Positions 8,703-16,448 of a stretch of DNA of 19,458 bases are shown one piece after another. The position numbers and the translations under genes are program-made. The stretch covers positions 1 to 19,458 of the forward strand of contig CAYYGL010000090.1 in NCBI GenBank assembly GCA_964471235.1. The letters run 5' to 3'. Source of the stretch: CAYYGL01 sp964471235 (GTDB lineage Bacteria > Calditrichota > Calditrichia > RBG-13-44-9 > J075). The stretch's first letter is position 1; each line of letters opens with the position of its first letter. The notes beneath the pieces were generated by a model, which searched no databases, was not told the DNA's origin, and was given only the letters and a program-made list of their open reading frames with translations.

Positions 8703-8780
8703 GTCAAATTTAATGGGGTTGTCATTCCGGCTGTATTCCGCTTGCGGCGCTATTTTCTCAAAAAACGGGAAAGAAGAGGA

Positions 8781-8809
8781 TTGACAATTAATTGAGGCAT
8801 GCTTAACAA
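8781..8809 (+). promoter_or_regulatory. Probable sigma-70-type promoter for the dodecin gene
   Basis: A perfect TTGACA -35 box (8781-8786) is followed after 17 bases by TAACAA (8804-8809), a four-of-six match to the -10 consensus. It points to the dodecin gene and implies a leader of about 140 bases. It lies 71 bases beyond the end of the MITE-like element, so it is not part of it. Confidence 0.45.
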
Positions 8810-8954
8810 CTTATTCTTTCATCATTATTTTATCACCGGATTCATTTTTATCATTGACTTTGGCGGATAATCTCTCAAAATTCAGGTGATCATGTTTTCC
8901 GGATGGAAATCTGTGTTCATTCATCTCACCGTTCAAACTTAAGGAGGATTTATT

Positions 8955-9167
8955 ATGGCAGATAGTGTGTATAAAGTCATCGAGTTGGTGGGTACCAGTG
9001 AAGTGTCCTGGGAGGAGGCGGCAAAACATGCCATTGATCGCGCCAGTAAAACTCTGGAAGACCTGAGGGTGGCAGAAGTTACGGCTCAGGATGTTAAGAT
9101 TGAGGATGGCAAGATTGTCGCTTTTCGTACTAAATTACGGTTATCGTTTAAGTTTCACAAAGAATAA
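8955..9167 (+). CDS. Dodecin-family protein lacking the usual flavin-binding Trp and Gln
   Basis: A 70-residue protein matching dodecin in length and order: YKVIELVGTS strand (6-15), the helix SWEEAAKHAIDRASKTL (18-34), then strands VAEVTAQDVKIEDGK and RTKLRLSFKF. Classical dodecins are dodecamers that store flavin in aromatic stacks using a conserved Trp (position 36-38 in studied proteins) and a Gln in the later strand. Here those places are Val39 (in DLRVAEV) and Arg58 (in FRTKLRLSF). The fold should be the same, but flavin storage is doubtful; it may belong to a dodecin-like subgroup binding another ligand. A perfect AAGGAGG (8941-8947) lies 7 bases before the ATG. It is the only plus-strand gene in the window and converges on rpsA. 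Confidence 0.9.
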   Translation: MADSVYKVIELVGTSEVSWEEAAKHAIDRASKTLEDLRVAEVTAQDVKIEDGKIVAFRTKLRLSFKFHKE

Positions 9168-9207
9168 TGCCCCACCCATTCTGATTCGGAATAACGATAC
9201 CGGGAAC

Positions 9208-9246
9208 AAAAAAAGGGAGCCAACCTGAAGGAGGGCTCCCTTTTTT
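9208..9246. terminator. Bidirectional Rho-independent terminator between dodecin and rpsA
   Basis: A perfect 7-base stem, GGGAGCC (9215-9221) and GGCTCCC (9234-9240), has a 12-base loop. It is preceded by seven A (9208-9214) and followed by six T (9241-9246), so it can end transcripts from both directions. It lies 40 bases after the dodecin stop and 24 bases after the rpsA stop on the opposite strand. Confidence 0.9.
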
Positions 9247-9270
9247 ATATGTACGGATAGTGTCGATCAA

Positions 9271-11571
9271 TCAACTTTCGGTTTCAGATTCTTCTCCGGT
9301 TCCACTCTCGTTCGTATCGCTTGAACTGGTCGTCTTGTCATCGGTCGCTTCAGGGGTTGATTGGTCTTCGGTATCCGTTTTCGAGGATTTTGCAGTCGTA
9401 TTTTTCCTGGTGGTTTTGGTGGTCTTTTTCTTTTTGGCAGTTGTTTCATTTTTTGTTTCTGCTTCGGGTGCCGGGTCGGTCTCTGCGGTTGGTTCTTCCG
9501 GTACGGGTGCCGTTGTTTCGGCTTCGGAAGCCGGGGAATCTGCTTTCACCTCGGCTGCCTCCCCTTCGCTCCCTTCCGTCTTCGCCTCCTCGGCGACAAC
9601 GGTTTCAGCATCCGGGGCTGCTTCCGCTTCCTTTCCTTCCGCCTTCTTTTGTTCGGAGGTTGCCTCTTCTTTAGATTTAGCGTCTCCTTCCTCATCCCTG
9701 GATTTTTTCCGGGAACTTTTACGCCCCTTGCCTGCTTCCGGCGTTTCTTCCTTTAATTCCGGCACTTCCTGCACAATTTCCTTTAGAGTGGTGGGGGTTA
9801 AAGCATGTTCTGCCAGGTAAGATTCGACAACTTCTTTTTCTTTCCCTTTCAGGTATTCACTGACAGACAGAACAATGCGTTTGTTATCCTTATCAAACTC
9901 GATTACCTTCAGCGGCAGCTCATCCCCCACTTTAAAATGATCGGAAGTGCGTTTAATATTTGGCTTCCCGAGATGATGGAGTGGCACAAAAGCATCCACG
10001 CCTAACGGAAGATTCACAATCACGCCTTTGTCAATCAACCGAACGATTTTGCCGGTGGTTTCGGTTCCCACCTGATAAGCATCTTCAAACGCATCCCAGG
10101 GGTTGGGTTCTACCTGCTTATGCCCCAGGGCAATCCGTCGTTCTTCCTTGTTGATATCCAACACCACGACTTCTATTTCTTCACCCTTGCGAATTACCTC
10201 ACTGGGATGGCGGATTTTCCGCGTCCAGGAAAGATCGGAGATATGAACCAGACCATCCACACCTTCTTCCAATTCCACAAACGCCCCAAAAGGGGTTAAA
10301 TTGCGCACAATCCCTTTGTGTTTGCTGCCCACCGGGTATTTGTCCTCGATATCTTCCCAGGGATCCGGGGTAAGCTGTTTTAATCCTAATGAAATTTTTC
10401 GTTCTTCCGGTTCAATGTTGAGTAAAACGGCTTCCACCTCATCGCCTTCTTTTAAAATCTGAGCCGGATTTTTGATGTGATGGGACCAGCTCATCTCCGA
10501 GACGTGAATTAAGCCTTCAATACCGTGTTCCAATTCAACAAATGCACCGTAATCGGTGAGACTGACCACCTTTCCCTTTACCCTGGAGCCCACCGGGAAT
10601 CGTTCGGCAATATTCTCCCACGGGTGGGGTTGAAGCTGTTTTAAGCCCAGGGAGATGCGGGTTTTCTTCTCGTCAAAATCCAGAATCATCACATCAATTT
10701 CCTGATCGAGTTGAATCAACTCACTGGGATGATTCACCCGTCCCAAGGACAAATCGGTAATATGGAGCAGCCCGTCCACACCACCGAGATCAATGAACAC
10801 ACCGAAATCGGTAATGTTTTTGACCACTCCGTGGCGCACCTGCCCCTTCTCCAGGGTCCGTAGGATTTCTTCCCGTTTGCTTTCCAATTCTTTCTCAATG
10901 ATTACCCGGCGGGAAACAACAATATTTTTACGTTGTTCATTGACTTTTACAATTTTTACCGGCAGGACCTTCCCCACATACGCATCAAAATCTCGGATGG
11001 GTTTTACATCCATCTGGGAACCGGGCAGGAAGGCATCTACCCCATCCAGATCCACCACAAAGCCGCCTTTAATTCGGCGAACGACCCTGCCTTCAATAAT
11101 CTCATCATTCTCGAACTTACTCATCAGGCGTTCCCAGGCTCTCAGGAAGTACACCTTCTTGCGGGAAACTATCACATTTCCATCGGGGTCTTCCGAAGAT
11201 TCCAGAAACAACTCAACTTCATCACCCTCTTTAAATTGGTCAATGTCAATAAATTCTTCCCGGGAAATCACCCCCTCGCTTTTAAACCCCAAATCAACAA
11301 TAATTGCTTTATCGTTGATTTCGATTATCTTTCCGGTGATGATATCCTCTTCTTTGAATCGATCGAAACTTTCTGCAAATAATTTTTCTAAGGCTTCATC
11401 CCGTTCTTCAACCATCAATTTATCAACATCTTCTTTTTTGACGACCTGACCGGGTTGAAAAAGCAATTCATCTTCTTTCTCGGAATTGTTTGACTCAACA
11501 ACATCCGCTGTCATGGTTGCAGCTTCTACATCCTCTGTAGAAAGCTGGTTTTGTTTAACATCTTCATTCAT
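9271..11571 (-). CDS. rpsA: Ribosomal protein S1 with six S1 domains and a long disordered C-terminal tail
   Basis: A 766-residue protein; E. coli S1 has 557. Six S1 RNA-binding domains follow one another at about residues 75-140, 157-223, 243-311, 328-398, 415-485 and 502-571, each with the usual strand pattern (for example TDFGVFIDLGGVDGLLHITD and TDYGAFVELEHGIEGLIHVSE). S1 binds mRNA on the 30S subunit and helps start translation. Residues 605-766 are an extra low-complexity tail rich in Glu, Lys, Thr, Ala and Ser, with a basic patch near 713-731 (KKKKTTKTTRK). It is in frame, but its role is unknown. The start has a near-perfect AAAAGGAGG (11581-11589). An extended -10 promoter and a leader hairpin lie upstream, and a bidirectional terminator lies downstream. 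Confidence 0.96.
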   Translation of the reverse strand: MNEDVKQNQLSTEDVEAATMTADVVESNNSEKEDELLFQPGQVVKKEDVDKLMVEERDEALEKLFAESFDRFKEEDIITGKIIEINDKAIIVDLGFKSEGVISREEFIDIDQFKEGDEVELFLESSEDPDGNVIVSRKKVYFLRAWERLMSKFENDEIIEGRVVRRIKGGFVVDLDGVDAFLPGSQMDVKPIRDFDAYVGKVLPVKIVKVNEQRKNIVVSRRVIIEKELESKREEILRTLEKGQVRHGVVKNITDFGVFIDLGGVDGLLHITDLSLGRVNHPSELIQLDQEIDVMILDFDEKKTRISLGLKQLQPHPWENIAERFPVGSRVKGKVVSLTDYGAFVELEHGIEGLIHVSEMSWSHHIKNPAQILKEGDEVEAVLLNIEPEERKISLGLKQLTPDPWEDIEDKYPVGSKHKGIVRNLTPFGAFVELEEGVDGLVHISDLSWTRKIRHPSEVIRKGEEIEVVVLDINKEERRIALGHKQVEPNPWDAFEDAYQVGTETTGKIVRLIDKGVIVNLPLGVDAFVPLHHLGKPNIKRTSDHFKVGDELPLKVIEFDKDNKRIVLSVSEYLKGKEKEVVESYLAEHALTPTTLKEIVQEVPELKEETPEAGKGRKSSRKKSRDEEGDAKSKEEATSEQKKAEGKEAEAAPDAETVVAEEAKTEGSEGEAAEVKADSPASEAETTAPVPEEPTAETDPAPEAETKNETTAKKKKTTKTTRKNTTAKSSKTDTEDQSTPEATDDKTTSSSDTNESGTGEESETES

Positions 11572-11599
11572 TAATAAAATCCTCCTTTTCTGCTAAGAT

Positions 11600-11615
11600 A
11601 TTCCCTTATGGGAAT
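11600..11615 (-). promoter_or_regulatory. Leader hairpin just upstream of the rpsA ribosome binding site
   Basis: ATTCCC TTAT GGGAAT is a perfect 6-base stem with a 4-base loop. It lies in the predicted rpsA leader, ending about 10 bases before the AAAAGGAGG. E. coli S1 represses its own translation through leader structure; whether this small stem has any such role is inference. Confidence 0.35.
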
Positions 11616-11645
11616 TGACAAGCACCGAATTTAATAGCCGGACAA

Positions 11646-11654
11646 AGTATATCA
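11646..11654 (-). promoter_or_regulatory. Probable extended -10 promoter for rpsA
   Basis: On the minus strand this reads TGATATACT, an extended -10 element (TGn plus TATACT, five of six to consensus). It sits just downstream of an AT-rich run, and no good -35 box is at the usual distance. The expected transcript start leaves a leader of about 65-70 bases, containing the small hairpin and the strong ribosome binding site. Confidence 0.45.
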
Positions 11655-11784
11655 AAAACTTTTTTAAAATTTTCACAACAGGTTGCCAGGCTGTCAGTTT
11701 TGTCAGGAAAGTTGTCATCGGAAAGGAACAATCCAATCGCTCTATACAACTTGTGTTTTTAACGAACCAATAGGTTTTATGGTT

Positions 11785-14700
11785 TCACCGCAATAAAATC
11801 ATTTTTCGGATTTGCTGCCAATCCCCGGCACGAAGCTCGTAAAAATATATGCCGCTTGGAACCTTTGCCCCATCTTCGTTGGTACCGTCCCACTGCACCC
11901 GATATTCCCCGCCGCTAAGGGCACCATTCACCAGCACCTTCACCGTTTGACCAAGGGTATTGTACACCACCAACCGCACCGTTGTTTGCTCCGGCAACTG
12001 AAACCGAATAGTTGTTACCGGGTTGAACGGATTGGGAAAGTTCTGGGATAATTCCACCTGTGGTGATCCCATTTTCGCTCCCTGCTTCGCGAATGTGGAG
12101 CGGACACGAATTCGAAAGGGTATTTGTTTGAGTATCTGAAAACTCGACGTTTCCTGAACTGCCAGAATTCCCCGCCAGGCTCCTTCCGGGTAGTCATCCG
12201 TCTTGATTTTTACTCGTAAATTTATGCGTTCTTTACGCTTGAGAGAGAAGACATCCGGAGCGATAGAAATCACTCCTTTTTGCTGCAGCCGGATTCCATA
12301 GGGAACGGTTTCCGGTAAACGAATGGGAACGCTGGAGGGAACAATCGTTCCTTCCACCCGGAAAATACCACGATGATAGTCGATACCGGGCGGCAGGATA
12401 TCATCATACCGGAATTCAATCAAACCATCGGCATATAGTGAGACCTGGAAGGAAATCGGCAGTAATTCCGACTCCATCAACTCTCCAACCCAACGGATGG
12501 TAACTGCCGAAGAGTCTGAGAGGTAAACCACCTTCTCGGGCTTAAAAAGGCTGCTGTCCAAACGCAGTGGGGCGATCCCCCAGGGCACCCCTGTCTCTCC
12601 AAATAAAACTTCATTTCCTCCCCCGGCATTCATCCGGCTCTTCAACGCAATCCAGCCATCCGGAAAAATCCGGACTTCTTTATACCGGTTATCCAAAAAC
12701 GGGAATGAAAAAGCAAGCGGAAGCTTAACACCGGCAGCGGTATCGGGAAAATCCAATTTGAAATGCACTTCTCGGAACAGGGCATCGTTCTGCGATTGAG
12801 AACGCAGTTGTGCCACCGGCAAATATTGCCATACGTATCCGATACCATCTCCGGAAACCTCCGTTTGGGTTTTCTCTTCTCCGGTATCCTTCTGTGGTAA
12901 AATCCGGAATTGAAAGGCATCGTTGCTGAGATTTGTAAGCGTTAACAGAACATTCACCGAGTCGGTAGGCTGCATGGTAAGGGTGAGGGTATCCGGCTTC
13001 ACGTTTACTTCCGGCATACCACTGCCGGCGCCTCGCAGGGGAAGCTCTACCCGGGGGCGAAGCGGATCATTACATAAGATTCGCAGGGTATCCCGGATAA
13101 TCCCGAAGGTGCCGGGTTGAAAGACGATTGGCACAGCGTTGCGTTGCCCGGGCAGCAACACCATTTGCCGATTTTCCACTTGAAAGGAATTGGTGGACGT
13201 TTTTAGCTGGAAAATTTTCAGGGTATCCTTACCGGTATTTTGGATTGTAATCGATTGTTTTTTCGATGAACCTGGGGGAATCTTGTTAAACGCAATGGCG
13301 GAAGGCGATAGCTCAATTCTGCCCCCGGGATGGAGCCGAACCGGCACTTTCCCCTGCCAGGTAAACGTTCGGTTTGCCCAAACTTTCAGGGTTAAGGGAG
13401 TGGCGATTTCCGCATCCACATCCCCGGCGGTCATAATCGCAAAACCTTTCAACCAGACCTTTTCACCACCCGCCACTTTCGAAAGGAAGATTTCTCCCGC
13501 ACGTACCTGAATGCGTTTATTATCCGTGGTGAGTTGAAATGTTACATCGGTTAACGGGCGAGAACTGCGATTCTCCACCTCCACCTGCAAAAAAGCCGGT
13601 TCGCCGACTTCCCACCTGCCGTTAAAATTGCTTAAGGTATCCACCACCCGTACCGAGGTGATGGCTAAGCGGGGTAAATGCTCTGGCATGGAAAGGTGCA
13701 CCACCGCATCCAGATCGAACCCGGCCTTAGCAATTCCGCCAAACCCATCACCGTCATCCCGGATGCGGATAAATCGAAATTGAAAAATATTGCGAGAGGC
13801 AAGATCAAATTCGCTGGTCCCCACGCCACTGCCAATTTCTTTCCACGGTCCCCAGTAATTTTCGGCAACGGAGATGGTGAACCCTTCCGGGGATTGATCC
13901 CCTTCCACAACCCGGAGGTCGTTACCGGCGGCATCCCGGTATTGCCTGCCCATATCCAGGAGAATCCAGCCGTTTTTCCCCAGGGAATAGCGCTGGGAAT
14001 CCGGGGCGGCAAGGGCGTTAGAGGTGAGTCCGGCATCGGAATAATTATTCCCCGGGATTTGGGCAGCGATCACCTGGTAAGCGAAACTTTCCTTTGCCGG
14101 ATGCAGCTTCACCGGCAAACGGGTTGCCCCGGTATCCGTTACCACCACCGCAGGAAAGGTTACCGGTTGATATCCATTTGCAGTAATTCGTACCCGGTAG
14201 TCGCCCGGGGGGAGGTATTTATGGAAATCCCCCTGTACCGGGCTGCTGTAAGTCTGCCAGAAGCGTTGATTCCGGCTCTCAACCCAGATAATCGCCGGGA
14301 TGGGTTTACCGGAGGCGGCATCCCGCACCTGCCCGGAAATGCCTTTCCCGCTCATCTCAATCAAATACAGCATTCCCGGCAGATTGATGCGAAAAAGTTT
14401 TAGAAACTCGGAGTATGGGAGCATTTTCCGGGGTGAAATCTCCACCGTCCAGCCGAGGGCACCGCGGATGCCATAATAACTGTCTTTAGCTGTACCGTTG
14501 ATGGGATAGAGCTGGCTGTAGCCGGGACCAAATCTTAAGAATTGGTAGCCGGAGGCTTGAACATATCCTTCCGCTAATTGGTCAAACAGGAGATGATCCG
14601 GGGAGGGATTGGGACGATAACTCCAGGGGTACGAGATCACCTTTGCCCCGGCGTGAATACTGGATAAGATCACGAATTGATGATCCAGCAGCCAGTTCAG

Positions 14701-15450
14701 ACAGGCGCGAGTCTCCGGTTGGGAATAGGGAGATTCGCTTCTCCCCCAGCCATCCCACATGTACCCCCAGTCCCGGTTCAAATCCACATAATGGCGATTG
14801 CTGCGGCTGAGGGAAGCCCTGCCATCGGGATTGACAAACGGAAATATCCAGATTTCCCGGGTATTAATTAACCGGGTGATGCGGGAATCGATTCCATATT
14901 GTTCACAAAGGGTCTTCATCAACTGAACCAATAGCTCACTGCTAATCACTTCATCACCGTGATGCCCCCCTTCAAAACCGATTTCCGGTTCCGGCTCATC
15001 GATTCTCACATGGTCACTTATTTTAACCGCAAACAGCTCCCGCCCTTCCACACTGTATCCGTAAACGGTTTTCGAGATAATACCGGGATATTCCCCTATC
15101 AGGCTGTCCACTAACTTTCGGGTTTCTTCAAAACTTTTGTAAGCCCGCAGGCGGGGAGATTTTAAAAGCTTTTGAGCATAAGCGGTCATATCGGGGATGA
15201 TGATCTCCGGTTGAAATCCGGCTTGCCGGAGTGCTTGCAGTTCCGCCGGAATAACATATAGATAGAGAGCCGGGTACTCGGAAAAATCGATTTCAAAATT
15301 GAGTTTGCGGAGGGTTTGTACATCCCCGGGGGTGACATGGGGGATTTTAACTTTCATTTCTCCGGGCCGCCAGGCAGCAAACAGGGTGATGCTAAACAGC
15401 AAGAGAATTGATAAAGAAGTGCGAAGTGGGTACCCCTTCAAATTAAGCAT
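11785..15450 (-). CDS. Exported M14 zinc carboxypeptidase, multidomain, with C-terminal FlgD-like/T9SS sorting module
   Basis: A 1221-residue protein. A signal peptide covers about residues 1-26. A propeptide-like segment leads to the M14 catalytic domain (about 100-365), with zinc ligands His164 and Glu167 (HHGDE), His266 (SSIHAGAK), substrate-binding Asn225-Arg226 (VDLNRDWG) and catalytic Glu337 (GWTVEIS). All key residues are present, so it should be active. A carboxypeptidase regulatory-like beta domain follows (about 370-455). Next come beta-rich regions, including an ASPM/HYDIN-like stretch near 725-825 (LSPSAIAFNKIPPGS). The C-terminal domain begins LSQNFPNPFNPVTTI and ends PSGIYFYELRAG...RKMILLR, the sorting/anchoring module of FCB-group secreted proteins. 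AAGGAG lies only 1-2 bases before the ATG; a TTG at 15441 is an alternative start. Confidence 0.92.
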   Translation of the reverse strand: MLNLKGYPLRTSLSILLLFSITLFAAWRPGEMKVKIPHVTPGDVQTLRKLNFEIDFSEYPALYLYVIPAELQALRQAGFQPEIIIPDMTAYAQKLLKSPRLRAYKSFEETRKLVDSLIGEYPGIISKTVYGYSVEGRELFAVKISDHVRIDEPEPEIGFEGGHHGDEVISSELLVQLMKTLCEQYGIDSRITRLINTREIWIFPFVNPDGRASLSRSNRHYVDLNRDWGYMWDGWGRSESPYSQPETRACLNWLLDHQFVILSSIHAGAKVISYPWSYRPNPSPDHLLFDQLAEGYVQASGYQFLRFGPGYSQLYPINGTAKDSYYGIRGALGWTVEISPRKMLPYSEFLKLFRINLPGMLYLIEMSGKGISGQVRDAASGKPIPAIIWVESRNQRFWQTYSSPVQGDFHKYLPPGDYRVRITANGYQPVTFPAVVVTDTGATRLPVKLHPAKESFAYQVIAAQIPGNNYSDAGLTSNALAAPDSQRYSLGKNGWILLDMGRQYRDAAGNDLRVVEGDQSPEGFTISVAENYWGPWKEIGSGVGTSEFDLASRNIFQFRFIRIRDDGDGFGGIAKAGFDLDAVVHLSMPEHLPRLAITSVRVVDTLSNFNGRWEVGEPAFLQVEVENRSSRPLTDVTFQLTTDNKRIQVRAGEIFLSKVAGGEKVWLKGFAIMTAGDVDAEIATPLTLKVWANRTFTWQGKVPVRLHPGGRIELSPSAIAFNKIPPGSSKKQSITIQNTGKDTLKIFQLKTSTNSFQVENRQMVLLPGQRNAVPIVFQPGTFGIIRDTLRILCNDPLRPRVELPLRGAGSGMPEVNVKPDTLTLTMQPTDSVNVLLTLTNLSNDAFQFRILPQKDTGEEKTQTEVSGDGIGYVWQYLPVAQLRSQSQNDALFREVHFKLDFPDTAAGVKLPLAFSFPFLDNRYKEVRIFPDGWIALKSRMNAGGGNEVLFGETGVPWGIAPLRLDSSLFKPEKVVYLSDSSAVTIRWVGELMESELLPISFQVSLYADGLIEFRYDDILPPGIDYHRGIFRVEGTIVPSSVPIRLPETVPYGIRLQQKGVISIAPDVFSLKRKERINLRVKIKTDDYPEGAWRGILAVQETSSFQILKQIPFRIRVRSTFAKQGAKMGSPQVELSQNFPNPFNPVTTIRFQLPEQTTVRLVVYNTLGQTVKVLVNGALSGGEYRVQWDGTNEDGAKVPSGIYFYELRAGDWQQIRKMILLR

Positions 15451-15470
15451 TCTCCTTTTTACACATTACG

Positions 15471-15482
15471 AATTACGTAATT
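15471..15482. promoter_or_regulatory. 12-base perfect palindrome upstream of the peptidase gene
   Basis: AATTACGTAATT is a perfect palindrome ending 21 bases before the peptidase start codon and next to its ribosome binding site. Its place suits an operator for a dimeric repressor, but its AT-rich make-up means chance is a real alternative. The rest of the 268-base gap (15451-15718) shows a small stem, ACTTCC GGG GGAAGT (15660-15674), without a T-run, and nothing else I can assign. Confidence 0.25.
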
Positions 15483-15718
15483 TCTTGCTCTCCCCAAATT
15501 ACCAACAGGCTGGTGCATAAAGTTTGATTGCTCTGAACGCCTAAAGATTGCATCCGGCAGCAAATTTGTCTGTGACGATTCTCTCTTTTGCCGTTTTCAA
15601 ATCTTGACACATCCCGCCAACTCGTACTGGATAGCGTACTTCTGACCGCTCTACCACTCACTTCCGGGGGAAGTTAGGAAAATCTGCCCTCCACTCTCGC
15701 CGACCAAACCACCCGCCG

Positions 15719-16426
15719 CTAAAACGGAATGATGGGCCATCGAATGCGGTACCGCTTCTCCCGCAGTTCCATCAGCTTCTCAATCTCATCCCGGCTTAAT
15801 TCCCGCACCTGACCGGTTTGAAGCGCCAACAGATAAGATTTAGCGGAATGCTCCAGCATTTCCAGTTTGTAAAATGCTTCCCGCAGGGAACTGCCCACAG
15901 TCAAGCTGCCATGATGATCCAGCAGGATGCAGTCGGTATATGGGATAAACGGGCGGATGGATGCCGGCACTTCCTCGGTGGACGGGCAGGCATAGGGCGC
16001 CACCGGAATTTTACCCAACAGGATGACATTCTCCGCTAAAATGGGTTTATCCAATCGCTTCCCGGCTAACATCAGGGCGATGCAATTGGGCGGATGGGCA
16101 TGCACCACCGCCTTAACATCTTTCCGCTGCCGATAGACTTCCAGGTGCAATGCAATTTCTGTCGAGACAAACCGCTTTCCCTCCAGGTGATTCCCCCGGG
16201 TATCGATAATGGCAAGGTCTTCCACGCCCAGTTCGCCTTTACACATCCCGCGCGGGGTTGCCAGTATTCTGTCTTCATCCAGCCGCACGCTGAAGTTGCC
16301 CTCCGTTGCCACAATCATCCCTTTATCATACAAGCGTTTGCCAATCAACACCATCTCTTCCCGCATGGCAAACTCATCCACCACATCTGCCGCTTTTTTG
16401 ATGATTTCCGTAATACCGTCCAACAT
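15719..16426 (-). CDS. Class II aldolase/adducin-family protein (L-fuculose-phosphate aldolase-like)
   Basis: A 235-residue protein with the class II aldolase signature. GNFSVR at 43-48 binds the substrate phosphate in relatives. Glu90 (STEIALH) is the likely catalytic acid. Zinc ligands are His109 and His111 (VHAHPP) and His172 (LDHHGSL). Members use zinc to cleave or rearrange sugar phosphates such as fuculose 1-phosphate, ribulose 5-phosphate or methylthioribulose 1-phosphate; the exact substrate cannot be read from the sequence. No other fucose or methionine-salvage genes are near. It starts 22 bases after the pncB stop with AGGAG before the ATG, so it is probably co-transcribed with pncB. 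Metabolic linkage to NAD salvage is not evident. Confidence 0.85.
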   Translation of the reverse strand: MLDGITEIIKKAADVVDEFAMREEMVLIGKRLYDKGMIVATEGNFSVRLDEDRILATPRGMCKGELGVEDLAIIDTRGNHLEGKRFVSTEIALHLEVYRQRKDVKAVVHAHPPNCIALMLAGKRLDKPILAENVILLGKIPVAPYACPSTEEVPASIRPFIPYTDCILLDHHGSLTVGSSLREAFYKLEMLEHSAKSYLLALQTGQVRELSRDEIEKLMELREKRYRIRWPIIPF

Positions 16427-16448
16427 TATTCACTGCTCCTGCGGTAGG

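Larger units (their letters stand above)
8332..8954. other. Intergenic region of 623 bases between TM2-like gene and dodecin gene
   Basis: This divergent gap has no convincing coding region. A 70-codon plus-strand frame at 8583-8795 has no ribosome binding site and crosses the end of the insertion described separately, so I treat it as spurious. The gap holds the MITE-like element (8519-8702) with its target duplication, and the probable dodecin promoter (8781-8809) with a leader of about 140 bases. In 8332-8510 I see only AT-rich sequence with weak small palindromes. Confidence 0.7.

Noticed and set aside
8583..8795. 70-codon plus-strand frame in the gap before the dodecin gene
   Set aside because: It has no ribosome binding site, crosses the right end of the MITE-like element and its target duplication, and resembles no known protein.
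9260..9820. Long plus-strand frame rich in Ser, Val and Phe opposite the rpsA tail
   Set aside because: It mirrors the low-complexity codons of the S1 tail on the other strand and has no supporting start signal.
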